Source: Thermoleophilia bacterium (lineage in GTDB: Bacteria > Actinomycetota > Thermoleophilia > Gaiellales > Gaiellaceae). From it: 10,289 nucleotides of DNA. Positions within the stretch are counted from its first letter, which is position 1; the number at the start of each line of letters is the position of its first letter. The stretch is taken from assembly GCA_025934335.1 (NCBI GenBank), contig JAICYG010000092.1, positions 1-10,289 on the forward strand. The letters run 5' to 3'. Positions 1 to 5,771 of this stretch are shown here, in pieces. The notes below the pieces were generated by a model, which saw only the letters and a list, made by a program, of their open reading frames with translations, ran no database searches and was not told the DNA's origin. The translations under genes and the position numbers were made by a program.

Positions 1-1
1 C

Positions 2-1561
2 TCGTTCGTGCTCGTCGCCGTCGCGAGCCCCTTCGACACGCAGACCACGCCGTTCGACGGCGCCGGGCTCACGCCGAGCCTGCAGAACCCGTACATGGTC
101 GCGCACCCGCCGATGCTGTACCTCGGCTACGTCGGGCTGTCGGTGCCGTTCGCGTTCGCCGCGGGTGCGCTTCTCTCGGGCCGTACCGACGAGCGCTGGA
201 TCGTCGCGACGCGCCGCTGGACGCTCGCGGCCTGGATGTTCCTCGGCTTCGGCCAGCTGCTCGGCGCCCACTGGGCGTACGTCGAGGTGGGGTGGGGCGG
301 CTACTACGCCTGGGATCCCGTCGAGAACGCGGCGCTGATGCCGTGGCTCGCGGCCACGGCGTTCCTGCACTCCGTGATGGTCCAGGAGCGCAAGGGAATG
401 CTGAAGGTCTGGAACATGGTGCTCGTCGCGCTCGCGTTCGAGCTGTCCGTGTTCGGCACGTTCCTGACGCGCTCCGGCGTCGTCAACTCGATCCACTCGT
501 TCGCGCGCAGCTCGATCGGGCCGTGGTTCCTCGCCTTCGTCGTCATCTCGTCGCTCTTCTCGCTCGCGCTGATCATGTGGCGGCTGCCGCTCCTGAAGGC
601 GCGCACGAAGCTCGAGTCGCCGCTCTCCCGCGAGGCGACGTTCCTCTACAACAACCTGCTGCTCGTCGCGCTCTGCCTGACGATCCTCTGGGGCGTGCTC
701 TTCCCGATCGTCACGCAGCTCGTGAAGGGAGAGCAGCGCACGATCGGACGGCCGTACTACGACTTCTTCCTGCGTACGTTCGGGCTGCCGCTGCTGCTCC
801 TGATGGGGATCGGCCCGCTGGTCGCGTGGCGCAAGGCGAGTGTCCGCGGCCTCGTGCGCACGCTCGCCTGGCCGATCGGCGCGGCCGTCGCCGCCGGCAT
901 CGCACTCCTCGTTGTGGGCGCCGGCTCGTCGCTGCCCGGGCTGATCGCGTACACGTTCTCGGCGTTCGTGCTCGCGACGATCGCCGTCGAGCTCGTGCGC
1001 GGCACGCGCGCGACCGGCTCGCTGCTCAGGCTGGTCTCACGCAACCGTCGCCGCTACGGCGGTTACGTGGTGCATGCGTCCGTCGTGCTGCTCGCGATCG
1101 GGATCGCCGGCTCGAGCGCCTACTCGACGTCGGTCGACCGGCGGCTCGCCCTCGGCCAGACGATGCACGTCGCCGGCTACACCCTCACGAACAACGGCGT
1201 GACGCGCGAGACGAAGCCGAACGTCACCGAGACGCGTGCGCACCTGGCGGTCAGCGGCCCGTGGAACGGCACGATCAGCTCCGGCGACAACCAGTACGTG
1301 AACCCGCCCGAGCCGTCGCGGGAGGTCGGCATCAAGACCGACTGGCGGCGCGCGGAGGACCTGTACGTGATCGTCGACGAGGCGCACCGCGACACGCAGA
1401 CGATCTACGTGCAGGTGCTCGTCAAGCCCCTCGTGAACCTGATCTGGGTGGGGGGCATCGTGTTCGTGATCGGCTCGCTGGTGGCGCTCTGGCCGGACGC
1501 GCGCGAGCAGCGGCGCCTCGTCTCGCGGCTCGTCCCGACCGCGAGCGCCAGTGCCTCTTGA
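2..1561 (+). CDS. ccmF: Cytochrome c maturation protein CcmF, 5'-truncated by window edge
   Basis: CcmF is the membrane heme-lyase subunit of System I cytochrome c maturation; it takes heme from CcmE and, with CcmH/CcmI, attaches it to CXXCH apocytochromes on the outer face of the membrane. About 519 codons are present and the frame is open at the left edge; the family is usually near 650 residues, so roughly the first 130 are missing. Visible marks: the NPYMVAHPPMLYLGYVG segment (about 86-136), the tryptophan-rich WWD-type heme-handling signature WGGYYAWDPVENA (about 290-330), LTRSGVVNSIHSFA (about 465-507) and YGGYVVHASVV (about 1055-1090). The histidines in these segments match the conserved heme-ligand histidines of the family. 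A soluble domain (about 1140-1420) precedes the last membrane helix (IWVGGIVFVIGSLVALWP). The TGA stop overlaps the next gene's TTG start. Identity is secure; the true start is unseen. Confidence 0.95.
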   Translation, partial: SFVLVAVASPFDTQTTPFDGAGLTPSLQNPYMVAHPPMLYLGYVGLSVPFAFAAGALLSGRTDERWIVATRRWTLAAWMFLGFGQLLGAHWAYVEVGWGGYYAWDPVENAALMPWLAATAFLHSVMVQERKGMLKVWNMVLVALAFELSVFGTFLTRSGVVNSIHSFARSSIGPWFLAFVVISSLFSLALIMWRLPLLKARTKLESPLSREATFLYNNLLLVALCLTILWGVLFPIVTQLVKGEQRTIGRPYYDFFLRTFGLPLLLLMGIGPLVAWRKASVRGLVRTLAWPIGAAVAAGIALLVVGAGSSLPGLIAYTFSAFVLATIAVELVRGTRATGSLLRLVSRNRRRYGGYVVHASVVLLAIGIAGSSAYSTSVDRRLALGQTMHVAGYTLTNNGVTRETKPNVTETRAHLAVSGPWNGTISSGDNQYVNPPEPSREVGIKTDWRRAEDLYVIVDEAHRDTQTIYVQVLVKPLVNLIWVGGIVFVIGSLVALWPDAREQRRLVSRLVPTASASAS

Positions 1562-1995
1562 TCGCGCTCGCGCTCATCCTCGCCGTCGCGGTCGTGGTGC
1601 TCGTGGCGCTGCCGTTTCTGCGCGAGCCGGCCGCGACCGACGATCGTCTCGACGCGCCCGGCGAGGCGGAGGAGCGGCGGCTTGCGCTCGTCGAGGAGCG
1701 CGACCGGGCGCTCGCGGCGCTGAAGGAGCTCGAGTTCGACCATCGAACCGGCAAGATCGACGCCGCCGACTCCCGGCAGCGCGTCGGGCCGCTGCGGCGC
1801 GCGGCCGCGGCCGCGCTGCGGGCGCTCGACCGGTCCGGGCGCTACGGTCCAGGGATGAACGGACTCGAGAGGCCCGAGCTGCCTCCGGAGCCGGCGCCGC
1901 CGCCCGACGAGGGCACGCCGCCGACGCCCGCTCCGGTGCCGGAGCCGTACCCGCCGCCCGACGAGGCGACGGTGCCGGCGCCGCCGCAGGAGTAG
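1558..1995 (+). CDS. CcmI-like cytochrome c biogenesis protein with proline-rich tail
   Basis: A 145-residue protein with one N-terminal membrane helix (residues 2-20), then a charged helical stretch (about 37-92) containing LVEERDRALAALKELEFDHR and TGKID. That pattern is typical of the membrane-anchored N-terminal part of CcmI-type proteins that accompany ccmF. The remaining ~45 residues are a Pro/Glu tail in which a PEPxPPPDE unit occurs twice (from about residues 110 and 128). The TTG start forms a TTGA overlap with the ccmF stop, so translation is probably coupled; I see no Shine-Dalgarno sequence. It lacks the TPR domain of full-length CcmI, so it may act only as an assembly partner of CcmF/CcmH. 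In-frame ATG 1855 is a possible second start (see findings). Family assignment rests on the short motif plus the neighbour. Confidence 0.75.
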   Translation: MIALALILAVAVVVLVALPFLREPAATDDRLDAPGEAEERRLALVEERDRALAALKELEFDHRTGKIDAADSRQRVGPLRRAAAAALRALDRSGRYGPGMNGLERPELPPEPAPPPDEGTPPTPAPVPEPYPPPDEATVPAPPQE

Positions 1996-2022
1996 CCGCC
2001 CGTAACGCCGAACCTGGTCCCG

Positions 2023-3210
2023 ATGACGAGGCGGGTCGCGCTCGTACTCTTCCTCCTGCTCGTGGTGGCGACGCCGGCCCTCGGCGACGACGTCGGCCGT
2101 AAGCACCAGATCGACTCGAAGATCGCCTCGCTGCAGGACAGGCTGTCGGCGCAGAAGGAGCACGAGCACGCGCTCCGGGCCGAGGTCGACGACTACACGA
2201 GTCGCATCAGGGCGCTCGAGGCGCGCGTCGGCGACGTGTCGCTGCACCTGCAGACGCTCGAGCAGGATCTCTCGCTGCACCAGCGGCGGCTCGACGCGCT
2301 GAACGCACTCTTCCACGCGCAGAGCGATCGGCTCGCGATGCTCCACGCGGAGTACCGGCGGTCGCTCGCGGTGCTGAACCGCCGCATCATCGACATCTAC
2401 GAGTCGGAGGACCCGACGACGCTCGACGTGCTGCTCGGGGCGCAGAGCGTCCAGGACGCGATCGACAAGGTGCAGTACCTGGAGGACATCAACGAGCAGG
2501 ATCGGACCGTCTCGAACCAGGTCGCCTACGCGAAGAAGCAGGTTGCCGCTGCGCGAAAGAAGACGATGCACCTGCGCGCGACGGTGCAGAGCGAGACCGC
2601 CGTCATCCGCGCCCGCACGGCGCAGACGCAGGCGGTGCGCGACGACCTCGTCGGGGCGCGCAACGACCTGTCGGCGACGAAGGACAGGAAGCTCGTCGAC
2701 CTCTCGACGCTGACGGCGTCCGAACGGGCGGCCGCGGAGGAGATCGACGCGCTCCAGGCGGCGAGCGCACGCATCGCGGCGCAGATCCGCGCGGCGCAGG
2801 CGCGGAACAGCCCGAGCACCGGGCCGACGCAGACGCCGTCGAACGCCGGCCTGATCTGGCCCGTCTCCGGGCCGGTGACGAGCCCGTTCGGCTGGCGCTG
2901 GGGCCGCATGCACGAGGGGATCGACATCGGCGTCGGCTACGGGACGCCGATCCATGCCGCGGCCGGCGGGGTCGTCATCTACTGCGGCTGGGAAGAGGGC
3001 TACGGCAACTTCGTCGTCATCGACCACGGCGGCAACCTCGCGACCGCTTACGGCCACCAGAGCTCGATCGCCGTCGCCTGCGGCCAGCAGGTGAACCAGG
3101 GCGACGTGATCGGCTACGTCGGCTGCACGGGCCACTGCTTCGGCCCGCACCTCCACTTCGAGGTGCGCGTCAACGGCAACCCGGTCGATCCGCTTGGTTA
3201 CCTGGGATAG
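2023..3210 (+). CDS. Secreted coiled-coil M23 peptidase (EnvC/PcsB-like murein hydrolase or activator)
   Basis: A 395-residue exported protein. Residues 1-21 form a signal peptide (MTRR, hydrophobic core, ATPALG before DD). Residues 25-125 and 165-262 are heptad-like and charged, as in the coiled coils of EnvC, PcsB and related cell-division hydrolases, then a Ser/Thr/Pro linker (263-275). The C-terminal LytM/M23 domain (277-395) has the zinc ligands H297 and D301 (MHEGIDI) and H378 in HLHFEV (376-381), plus catalytic H345 (YGHQ), so it should be an active metallo-endopeptidase cutting peptidoglycan cross-bridges rather than a degenerate activator. Four cysteines (C321, C353, C368, C372) sit in this domain and could form disulfides outside the cell. 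The ATG lies 27 bases after the preceding stop with no clear ribosome site. A strong hairpin follows the stop at once. Confidence 0.93.
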   Translation: MTRRVALVLFLLLVVATPALGDDVGRKHQIDSKIASLQDRLSAQKEHEHALRAEVDDYTSRIRALEARVGDVSLHLQTLEQDLSLHQRRLDALNALFHAQSDRLAMLHAEYRRSLAVLNRRIIDIYESEDPTTLDVLLGAQSVQDAIDKVQYLEDINEQDRTVSNQVAYAKKQVAAARKKTMHLRATVQSETAVIRARTAQTQAVRDDLVGARNDLSATKDRKLVDLSTLTASERAAAEEIDALQAASARIAAQIRAAQARNSPSTGPTQTPSNAGLIWPVSGPVTSPFGWRWGRMHEGIDIGVGYGTPIHAAAGGVVIYCGWEEGYGNFVVIDHGGNLATAYGHQSSIAVACGQQVNQGDVIGYVGCTGHCFGPHLHFEVRVNGNPVDPLGYLG

Positions 3211-3236
3211 GGCGGGGGAGCAGGGCTTCCCCGCCC
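3210..3236 (+). terminator. Hairpin terminator after the M23 peptidase gene
   Basis: The last base of the peptidase stop begins a 12-bp stem: 3210-3221 pairs with 3225-3236, with an AGG triloop and a single G-T wobble (3218/3228) on this strand. No U-run follows, as is common for high-GC actinobacterial terminators. The stop of the convergent minus-strand gene at 3240 is 4 bases away, so the hairpin may work in both directions, though the wobble becomes a C-A mismatch in minus-strand RNA. Confidence 0.7.
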
Positions 3237-3239
3237 GGC

Positions 3240-3401
3240 TCACCATCTATACCAGCGTGAGCCTTCGGCGCCGCGGACGAAGAAGCCGATCAGCCAGAGG
3301 ATGGCGAGGATGATCGCGATCCAGATCAGGAACTTGACGACGGCGAAGCCGACGATGAACAGCACGATGATGATCAGCAGGACGAGCAGCAGTACGGGCA
3401 C
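3240..3401 (-). CDS. Small hydrophobic membrane protein (53 aa), function unknown
   Basis: The 53-residue product is nearly all aliphatic (residues 2-41), enough for one long or two short membrane helices, broken by a lysine in AVVKF (residue 23). The polar end is FFVRGAEGSRWYRW. This matches the many small stress-associated hydrophobic proteins of Actinomycetota and Firmicutes (helices followed by GG/W-rich ends); no reaction is known. GTG 3401 is chosen as start because AAGGAG lies 6 bases upstream, one of the few good Shine-Dalgarno sites in the window. An in-frame ATG at 3518 would add a basic, non-conserved-looking extension and is less likely. It is transcribed towards the peptidase gene, with 29 bases between the two stops. 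Confidence 0.75.
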   Translation of the reverse strand: MPVLLLVLLIIIVLFIVGFAVVKFLIWIAIILAILWLIGFFVRGAEGSRWYRW

Positions 3402-3407
3402 GCCTCG

Positions 3408-3413
3408 CTCCTT
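3408..3413 (-). promoter_or_regulatory. Shine-Dalgarno site AAGGAG setting the start of the 53-aa gene
   Basis: On the minus strand AAGGAG is followed by 6 bases (CGAGGC) and then GTG 3401. This decides the start against the longer reading from 3518. It also implies a conventional leadered mRNA here, unlike the leaderless starts of mntH and the PD-(D/E)XK gene. Confidence 0.75.
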
Positions 3414-3538
3414 CGGTTCGATGAGGGAGCCGCGGTTGTCCCCCGCTCGTCCGGCCCCGTAACCCGAACGCCGTCGCGTTCGTTTACTCATTACAACCGG
3501 TACGGCGGCGAGGGCCATTCCCGCCGGTCCGGACAGAG

Positions 3539-3578
3539 TCGTCTCCCGACGAGCGGGCGCCTCCCCCCGGGGCGCCCG
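3539..3578 (-). terminator. Tandem hairpins downstream of the 80-aa gene
   Basis: Beginning 28 bases after the stop at 3606, a GC-only stem pairs CGGGCGCC (3554-3561) with GGCGCCCG (3571-3578). A second, smaller stem follows at once: TCGTC (3539-3543) with GACGA (3548-3552) around a 4-base loop. There is no U-run. Placed between two minus-strand genes, the pair probably ends the 80-aa transcript before the 53-aa gene. The rest of 3402-3605 shows no coding signal I can support. Confidence 0.55.
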
Positions 3579-3605
3579 ACTTATCTCCGCTCGGCGATCG
3601 ACGGG

Positions 3606-3848
3606 CTACGCCTGCGGCGCGCAGCGCTCGATCGAGTCGCGGACGTCGCGCTCGAACGCCTCGATCGTGCGGCGGTCGACAAGGACGCGCCAGCAGAGGC
3701 TCTCGCCGCCGCAGCGGCGCACGTACGGGTCGGCCATGATCGCGCTCAGCGACCGGCCGGCCCGGTGCTGCGCGACGATGTAGGAGCGGAGGCGCGCCTC
3801 GCGGAACGGGCGCGGGCCGAGGAACTGGTACGGATTCCCGGACAACAA
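3606..3848 (-). CDS. Hypothetical 80-aa soluble protein
   Basis: I do not recognise this family. The product (80 residues) looks mostly helical and soluble: an N-terminal GNPYQFLGPRPF segment, a basic helix REARLRSYIVAQHRAGRSL, then ADPYVRR and a C-terminal helix FERDVRDSIER. Cysteines are at about 46, 52 and 77. The middle could be a small helix-turn-helix, but no signature proves it. TTG 3848 is followed at once by a second TTG (3845) that could equally be the start. It follows mntH by 34 bases, yet has its own well-formed promoter whose -35 includes the mntH stop codon, so it can be expressed independently. Reading frame, terminator and promoter together argue for a real gene. Confidence 0.6.
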   Translation of the reverse strand: MLSGNPYQFLGPRPFREARLRSYIVAQHRAGRSLSAIMADPYVRRCGGESLCWRVLVDRRTIEAFERDVRDSIERCAPQA

Positions 3849-3849
3849 G

Positions 3850-3862
3850 ATCGTACTACGAT
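3850..3862. promoter_or_regulatory. 13-bp perfect palindrome (candidate operator)
   Basis: ATCGTA-C-TACGAT has 6-bp arms around one base. It spans from inside the -10 of the 80-aa gene promoter to the expected transcription start. An AT-richer palindrome at this spot in such GC-rich DNA fits a repressor site, but the regulator is unknown. Confidence 0.4.
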
Positions 3863-3886
3863 ATTCCCTGGATCGGACGGCGTCAA
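3858..3886 (-). promoter_or_regulatory. Sigma70-type promoter for the 80-aa gene
   Basis: TTGACG (3886-3881) is separated by exactly 17 bases from TATCGT (3863-3858), the best -35/-10 pair in the window. Transcription would begin near 3851, a few bases before TTG 3848, giving an almost leaderless mRNA. The -35 overlaps the TGA stop of mntH. Confidence 0.6.
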
Positions 3887-5160
3887 ACGCCGAGGCCGGC
3901 GGTCTGCAGCAGCAGGAAGACGTTCAGCGACACGATCACGGCCGCGATCAGCGAGGCGGCGACCGTCGTCACGCGCCGGTTCACGAGCGCCCCCATCACG
4001 TCGCGCCGCGACGTGAAGATGACGAGCGGGATGAGCGCGAACGGGATCCCGAACGAGAGCACCACCTGAGAGATGACGAGCGTCCGCGACGGGTCGATGC
4101 CTACGGCGATCACGGCGAACGCGGGCAGCATCGTCACGAGCCGCCGGACCGCGACCGGGATGCGCCGGCGGACAAAGCCCTGCATCACGACCTGGCCGGA
4201 GAGCGTCCCGACGGCCGAGCTCGAGAGCCCCGAGGCGAGCAAGGCCAGCGCGAACAGGGTGCTCGACGCGCCGCCGAGGATCGGCTCCAGCGTCCTGTGC
4301 GCTCCGTCGAGCGAGTCGACATCGGTGCGACCGCTCCGGAAGAAGGTCGACGCCGCCATCACGAGCATCGCGACGTTGATCAGCCCCGCGATCGTCATCG
4401 CGATCATCACGTCGATTCGCGTGTAGCGCAGGAGCGTCTTCGCGTCCTCGTCGGTCTCCGGCACGAGCCGGTCCTGGGTCAGCGCGGAGTGCAGGTAGAT
4501 GACGTGCGGCATCACCGTCGCGCCGAGGATCCCGACCGCGAGCAGGACGCCCTCCTCGCCGCCGAACTGCGGCACGACGGCGTGGTGCAGCACGGCACCG
4601 TAGTCCGGGTGCGCAAATGCGAGCTCGGCGACATAGCAGACTCCGATCACGCCGACGAGCGCCGCGATCACCGCCTCGAGCGGCCGGAACCCGTAGCGCT
4701 GCAGCCCGAGGATCAGGAACGCCGCCACGCCGGTGAGGACGGCGGAGGGGAAGAGGCCGAAGCCGAAGAGCAGCTGGAACCCGATCGCCGCGCCGAGGAA
4801 CTCGGCCAGGTCGGTCGCCATGGCGATCGCCTCCGCCTGCAGCCAGAGCCCGAACGTGACCCGCCGTGGCAGCCGCTCCCGCGCGACCTCGGCCAGGTTC
4901 CGGCCGGTCGCGATGCCGAGCTTCGCCGAGAGCGTCTGGATCAGCATCGCGAGCAGGTTCGCCGCGACGATCACCCACACGAGCGTGTAGCCGAACTTCG
5001 ACCCGCCGGCGACGTTCGTCGCGAAGTTGCCCGGGTCGATGTAGGCGACGCAGGCGATGAACGCCGGGCCGAGGAAGGGCAGGATCCGGAATCGCGTGCG
5101 ATGGAGAGCCTCGTCGACGGTGCGGAGGCCCTCGGGCAGCGGCGCCCGGGTACTGATCAT
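3883..5160 (-). CDS. mntH: NRAMP-family divalent metal transporter (MntH-like Mn2+/Fe2+ symporter)
   Basis: A 425-residue polytopic inner-membrane protein of the NRAMP family, which imports Mn2+ (also Fe2+) with protons. The core signatures are intact: DPGN in helix 1 (D42, N45) and the helix 6 motif ATVMPHVIYLHS (M217, H219), which supply the Asp, Asn and Met metal ligands. Further conserved stretches are LAMLIQTLSAKLG (70-82) and AIAMATDLAEFLGAAIGFQL (111-130). Length is normal for the family, with about 11 helices. ATG 5160 lies 6 bases after a TAAACT -10 hexamer, so the mRNA is probably leaderless. A DtxR/IdeR-like box covers that -10, suggesting repression when Mn or Fe is plentiful. A hairpin at 5190-5238 insulates it from hpt upstream. 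Whether Mn or Fe is the main substrate cannot be told from sequence. Confidence 0.95.
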   Translation of the reverse strand: MISTRAPLPEGLRTVDEALHRTRFRILPFLGPAFIACVAYIDPGNFATNVAGGSKFGYTLVWVIVAANLLAMLIQTLSAKLGIATGRNLAEVARERLPRRVTFGLWLQAEAIAMATDLAEFLGAAIGFQLLFGFGLFPSAVLTGVAAFLILGLQRYGFRPLEAVIAALVGVIGVCYVAELAFAHPDYGAVLHHAVVPQFGGEEGVLLAVGILGATVMPHVIYLHSALTQDRLVPETDEDAKTLLRYTRIDVMIAMTIAGLINVAMLVMAASTFFRSGRTDVDSLDGAHRTLEPILGGASSTLFALALLASGLSSSAVGTLSGQVVMQGFVRRRIPVAVRRLVTMLPAFAVIAVGIDPSRTLVISQVVLSFGIPFALIPLVIFTSRRDVMGALVNRRVTTVAASLIAAVIVSLNVFLLLQTAGLGV

Positions 5161-5164
5161 GCGC

Positions 5165-5183
5165 GAAGTTTAGCCGGACCTAA
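5165..5183 (-). promoter_or_regulatory. DtxR/IdeR-like metal-regulator box overlapping the mntH -10
   Basis: Read on the minus strand, TTAGGTCCGGCTAAACTTC matches the DtxR/IdeR consensus TTAGGTTAGGCTAACCTAA at 14 of 19 positions by my alignment. The -10 hexamer TAAACT (5172-5167) lies inside it, 6 bases before ATG 5160. A bound DtxR-family regulator (IdeR or MntR type) would block the promoter. No clear -35 is visible at 16-18 bases. Confidence 0.6.
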
Positions 5184-5189
5184 CTTGAG

Positions 5190-5238
5190 CGGTCTCCCGC
5201 AGGGCGGCGGCACCCGCGCCGAGCCCTGCAGGAGACCG
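5190..5238 (-). terminator. Long hairpin terminator after hpt
   Basis: Directly after the hpt stop, CGGTCTCCTGCAGGG (5238-5224) pairs with CCCTGCGGGAGACCG (5204-5190). This is a 15-bp stem with one G-U pair in minus-strand RNA, around a 19-base loop that itself holds CGGC/GCCG. The wobble would be a C-A mismatch in plus-strand RNA, so the structure fits the minus strand. No U-tract follows; the mntH control region starts 7 bases later. Confidence 0.7.
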
Positions 5239-5736
5239 TTAGCGCCGCACGAGCCGCAGGTCGGGCAGGTTCCGGTAGCGCTCGCCGAGCTCGAAGCCGT
5301 ACCCGACGAAGAACTCGTCGGGGATGGTGAAGCCGACGTACCGGACGGGGAGGTCGTCGACGAGGCGGCGGTAGGGGCGGTCGAAGAGCGTCGCGATGTG
5401 GAGCGAGCCGGGATTGCGGATCGCGAGCGACCGCGTCAGGTAGTGCATCGTCAGTCCGGTGTCGACGACGGCGTCGACGAGGACGACGTGCCGGCCCTCG
5501 ATCTCGGTGTCGAGGTCCTTCAGGAACCGGATGCCCTCGTCGTTCTCGCCGTAGCCGGCGAGCTCGACGAAGTCGAGCATGTGGTGAATGGGCGTCGCCT
5601 GCGAGAGATCGCAGATGAAGGGGATGCACGCCTTGAGCGAGCCAACGAGCAGCGGCTCCTCGCCGGCATAGTCGCGTGCGAGCTCGGCGGCGATCTCGCG
5701 GACGCGGGCGCCGATCTCCTCGGCATCCAGGAACAC
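5239..5736 (-). CDS. hpt: Divergent hypoxanthine phosphoribosyltransferase family protein
   Basis: Purine salvage enzymes of this family join hypoxanthine or guanine to PRPP, giving IMP or GMP in the cytosol. From GTG 5736 the product has 165 residues. Family marks are GSLKACIPF (32-40, PPi loop), the flexible-loop GYG (61-63), the PRPP motif LVDAVVDTGLTM (86-97) and the base-binding C-terminus VGFTIPDEFFVGYGFELGERYRNLP. Two key places differ: the usual acidic pair (E-D in EDIIDTG) is D88-A89, and the Asp in the VGYGxD motif is E150; the catalytic Asp (D92) is kept. Family identity is firm, activity less so. The IGEVFL stretch before GTG 5736 also resembles the family's N-terminus, so translation may start upstream, possibly at CTG 5775, which overlaps the previous stop as CTGA. 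It is co-transcribed with the gene before it and ends at the hairpin 5190-5238. Confidence 0.85.
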   Translation of the reverse strand: MFLDAEEIGARVREIAAELARDYAGEEPLLVGSLKACIPFICDLSQATPIHHMLDFVELAGYGENDEGIRFLKDLDTEIEGRHVVLVDAVVDTGLTMHYLTRSLAIRNPGSLHIATLFDRPYRRLVDDLPVRYVGFTIPDEFFVGYGFELGERYRNLPDLRLVRR

Positions 5737-5771
5737 CTCGCCGATGCGCTCGTCGCGTGCCGCCAGGACGC

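Noticed and set aside
1405..3246. 613-codon open frame on the minus strand
   Set aside because: It lies opposite ccmF, the CcmI-like gene and the M23 gene, which have clear domains. Its product is rich in Arg/Asp/Val repeats typical of antisense reading in GC-rich DNA.
3402..3518. Longer start (ATG 3518) for the 53-aa membrane protein
   Set aside because: The added segment is basic and unlike known small hydrophobic proteins, while GTG 3401 has an AAGGAG site at ideal spacing.
3430..3520. Alternative-sigma (SigB-like) promoter for the 53-aa gene
   Set aside because: Loose GTT- and GGGT-like words exist on the minus strand, but no pair with right sequence and spacing.
3878..3892. CGGCGT-CAA-ACGCCG palindrome at the mntH stop as a terminator
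   Set aside because: Only a 6-bp stem with no U-run, and part of it is the -35 of the next promoter; too weak to call.
3746..4978. 410-codon open frame on the minus strand in another phase of mntH
   Set aside because: It shares the strand with mntH but has an Arg/Ala/Asp-rich product without motifs; the NRAMP frame carries all conserved residues.
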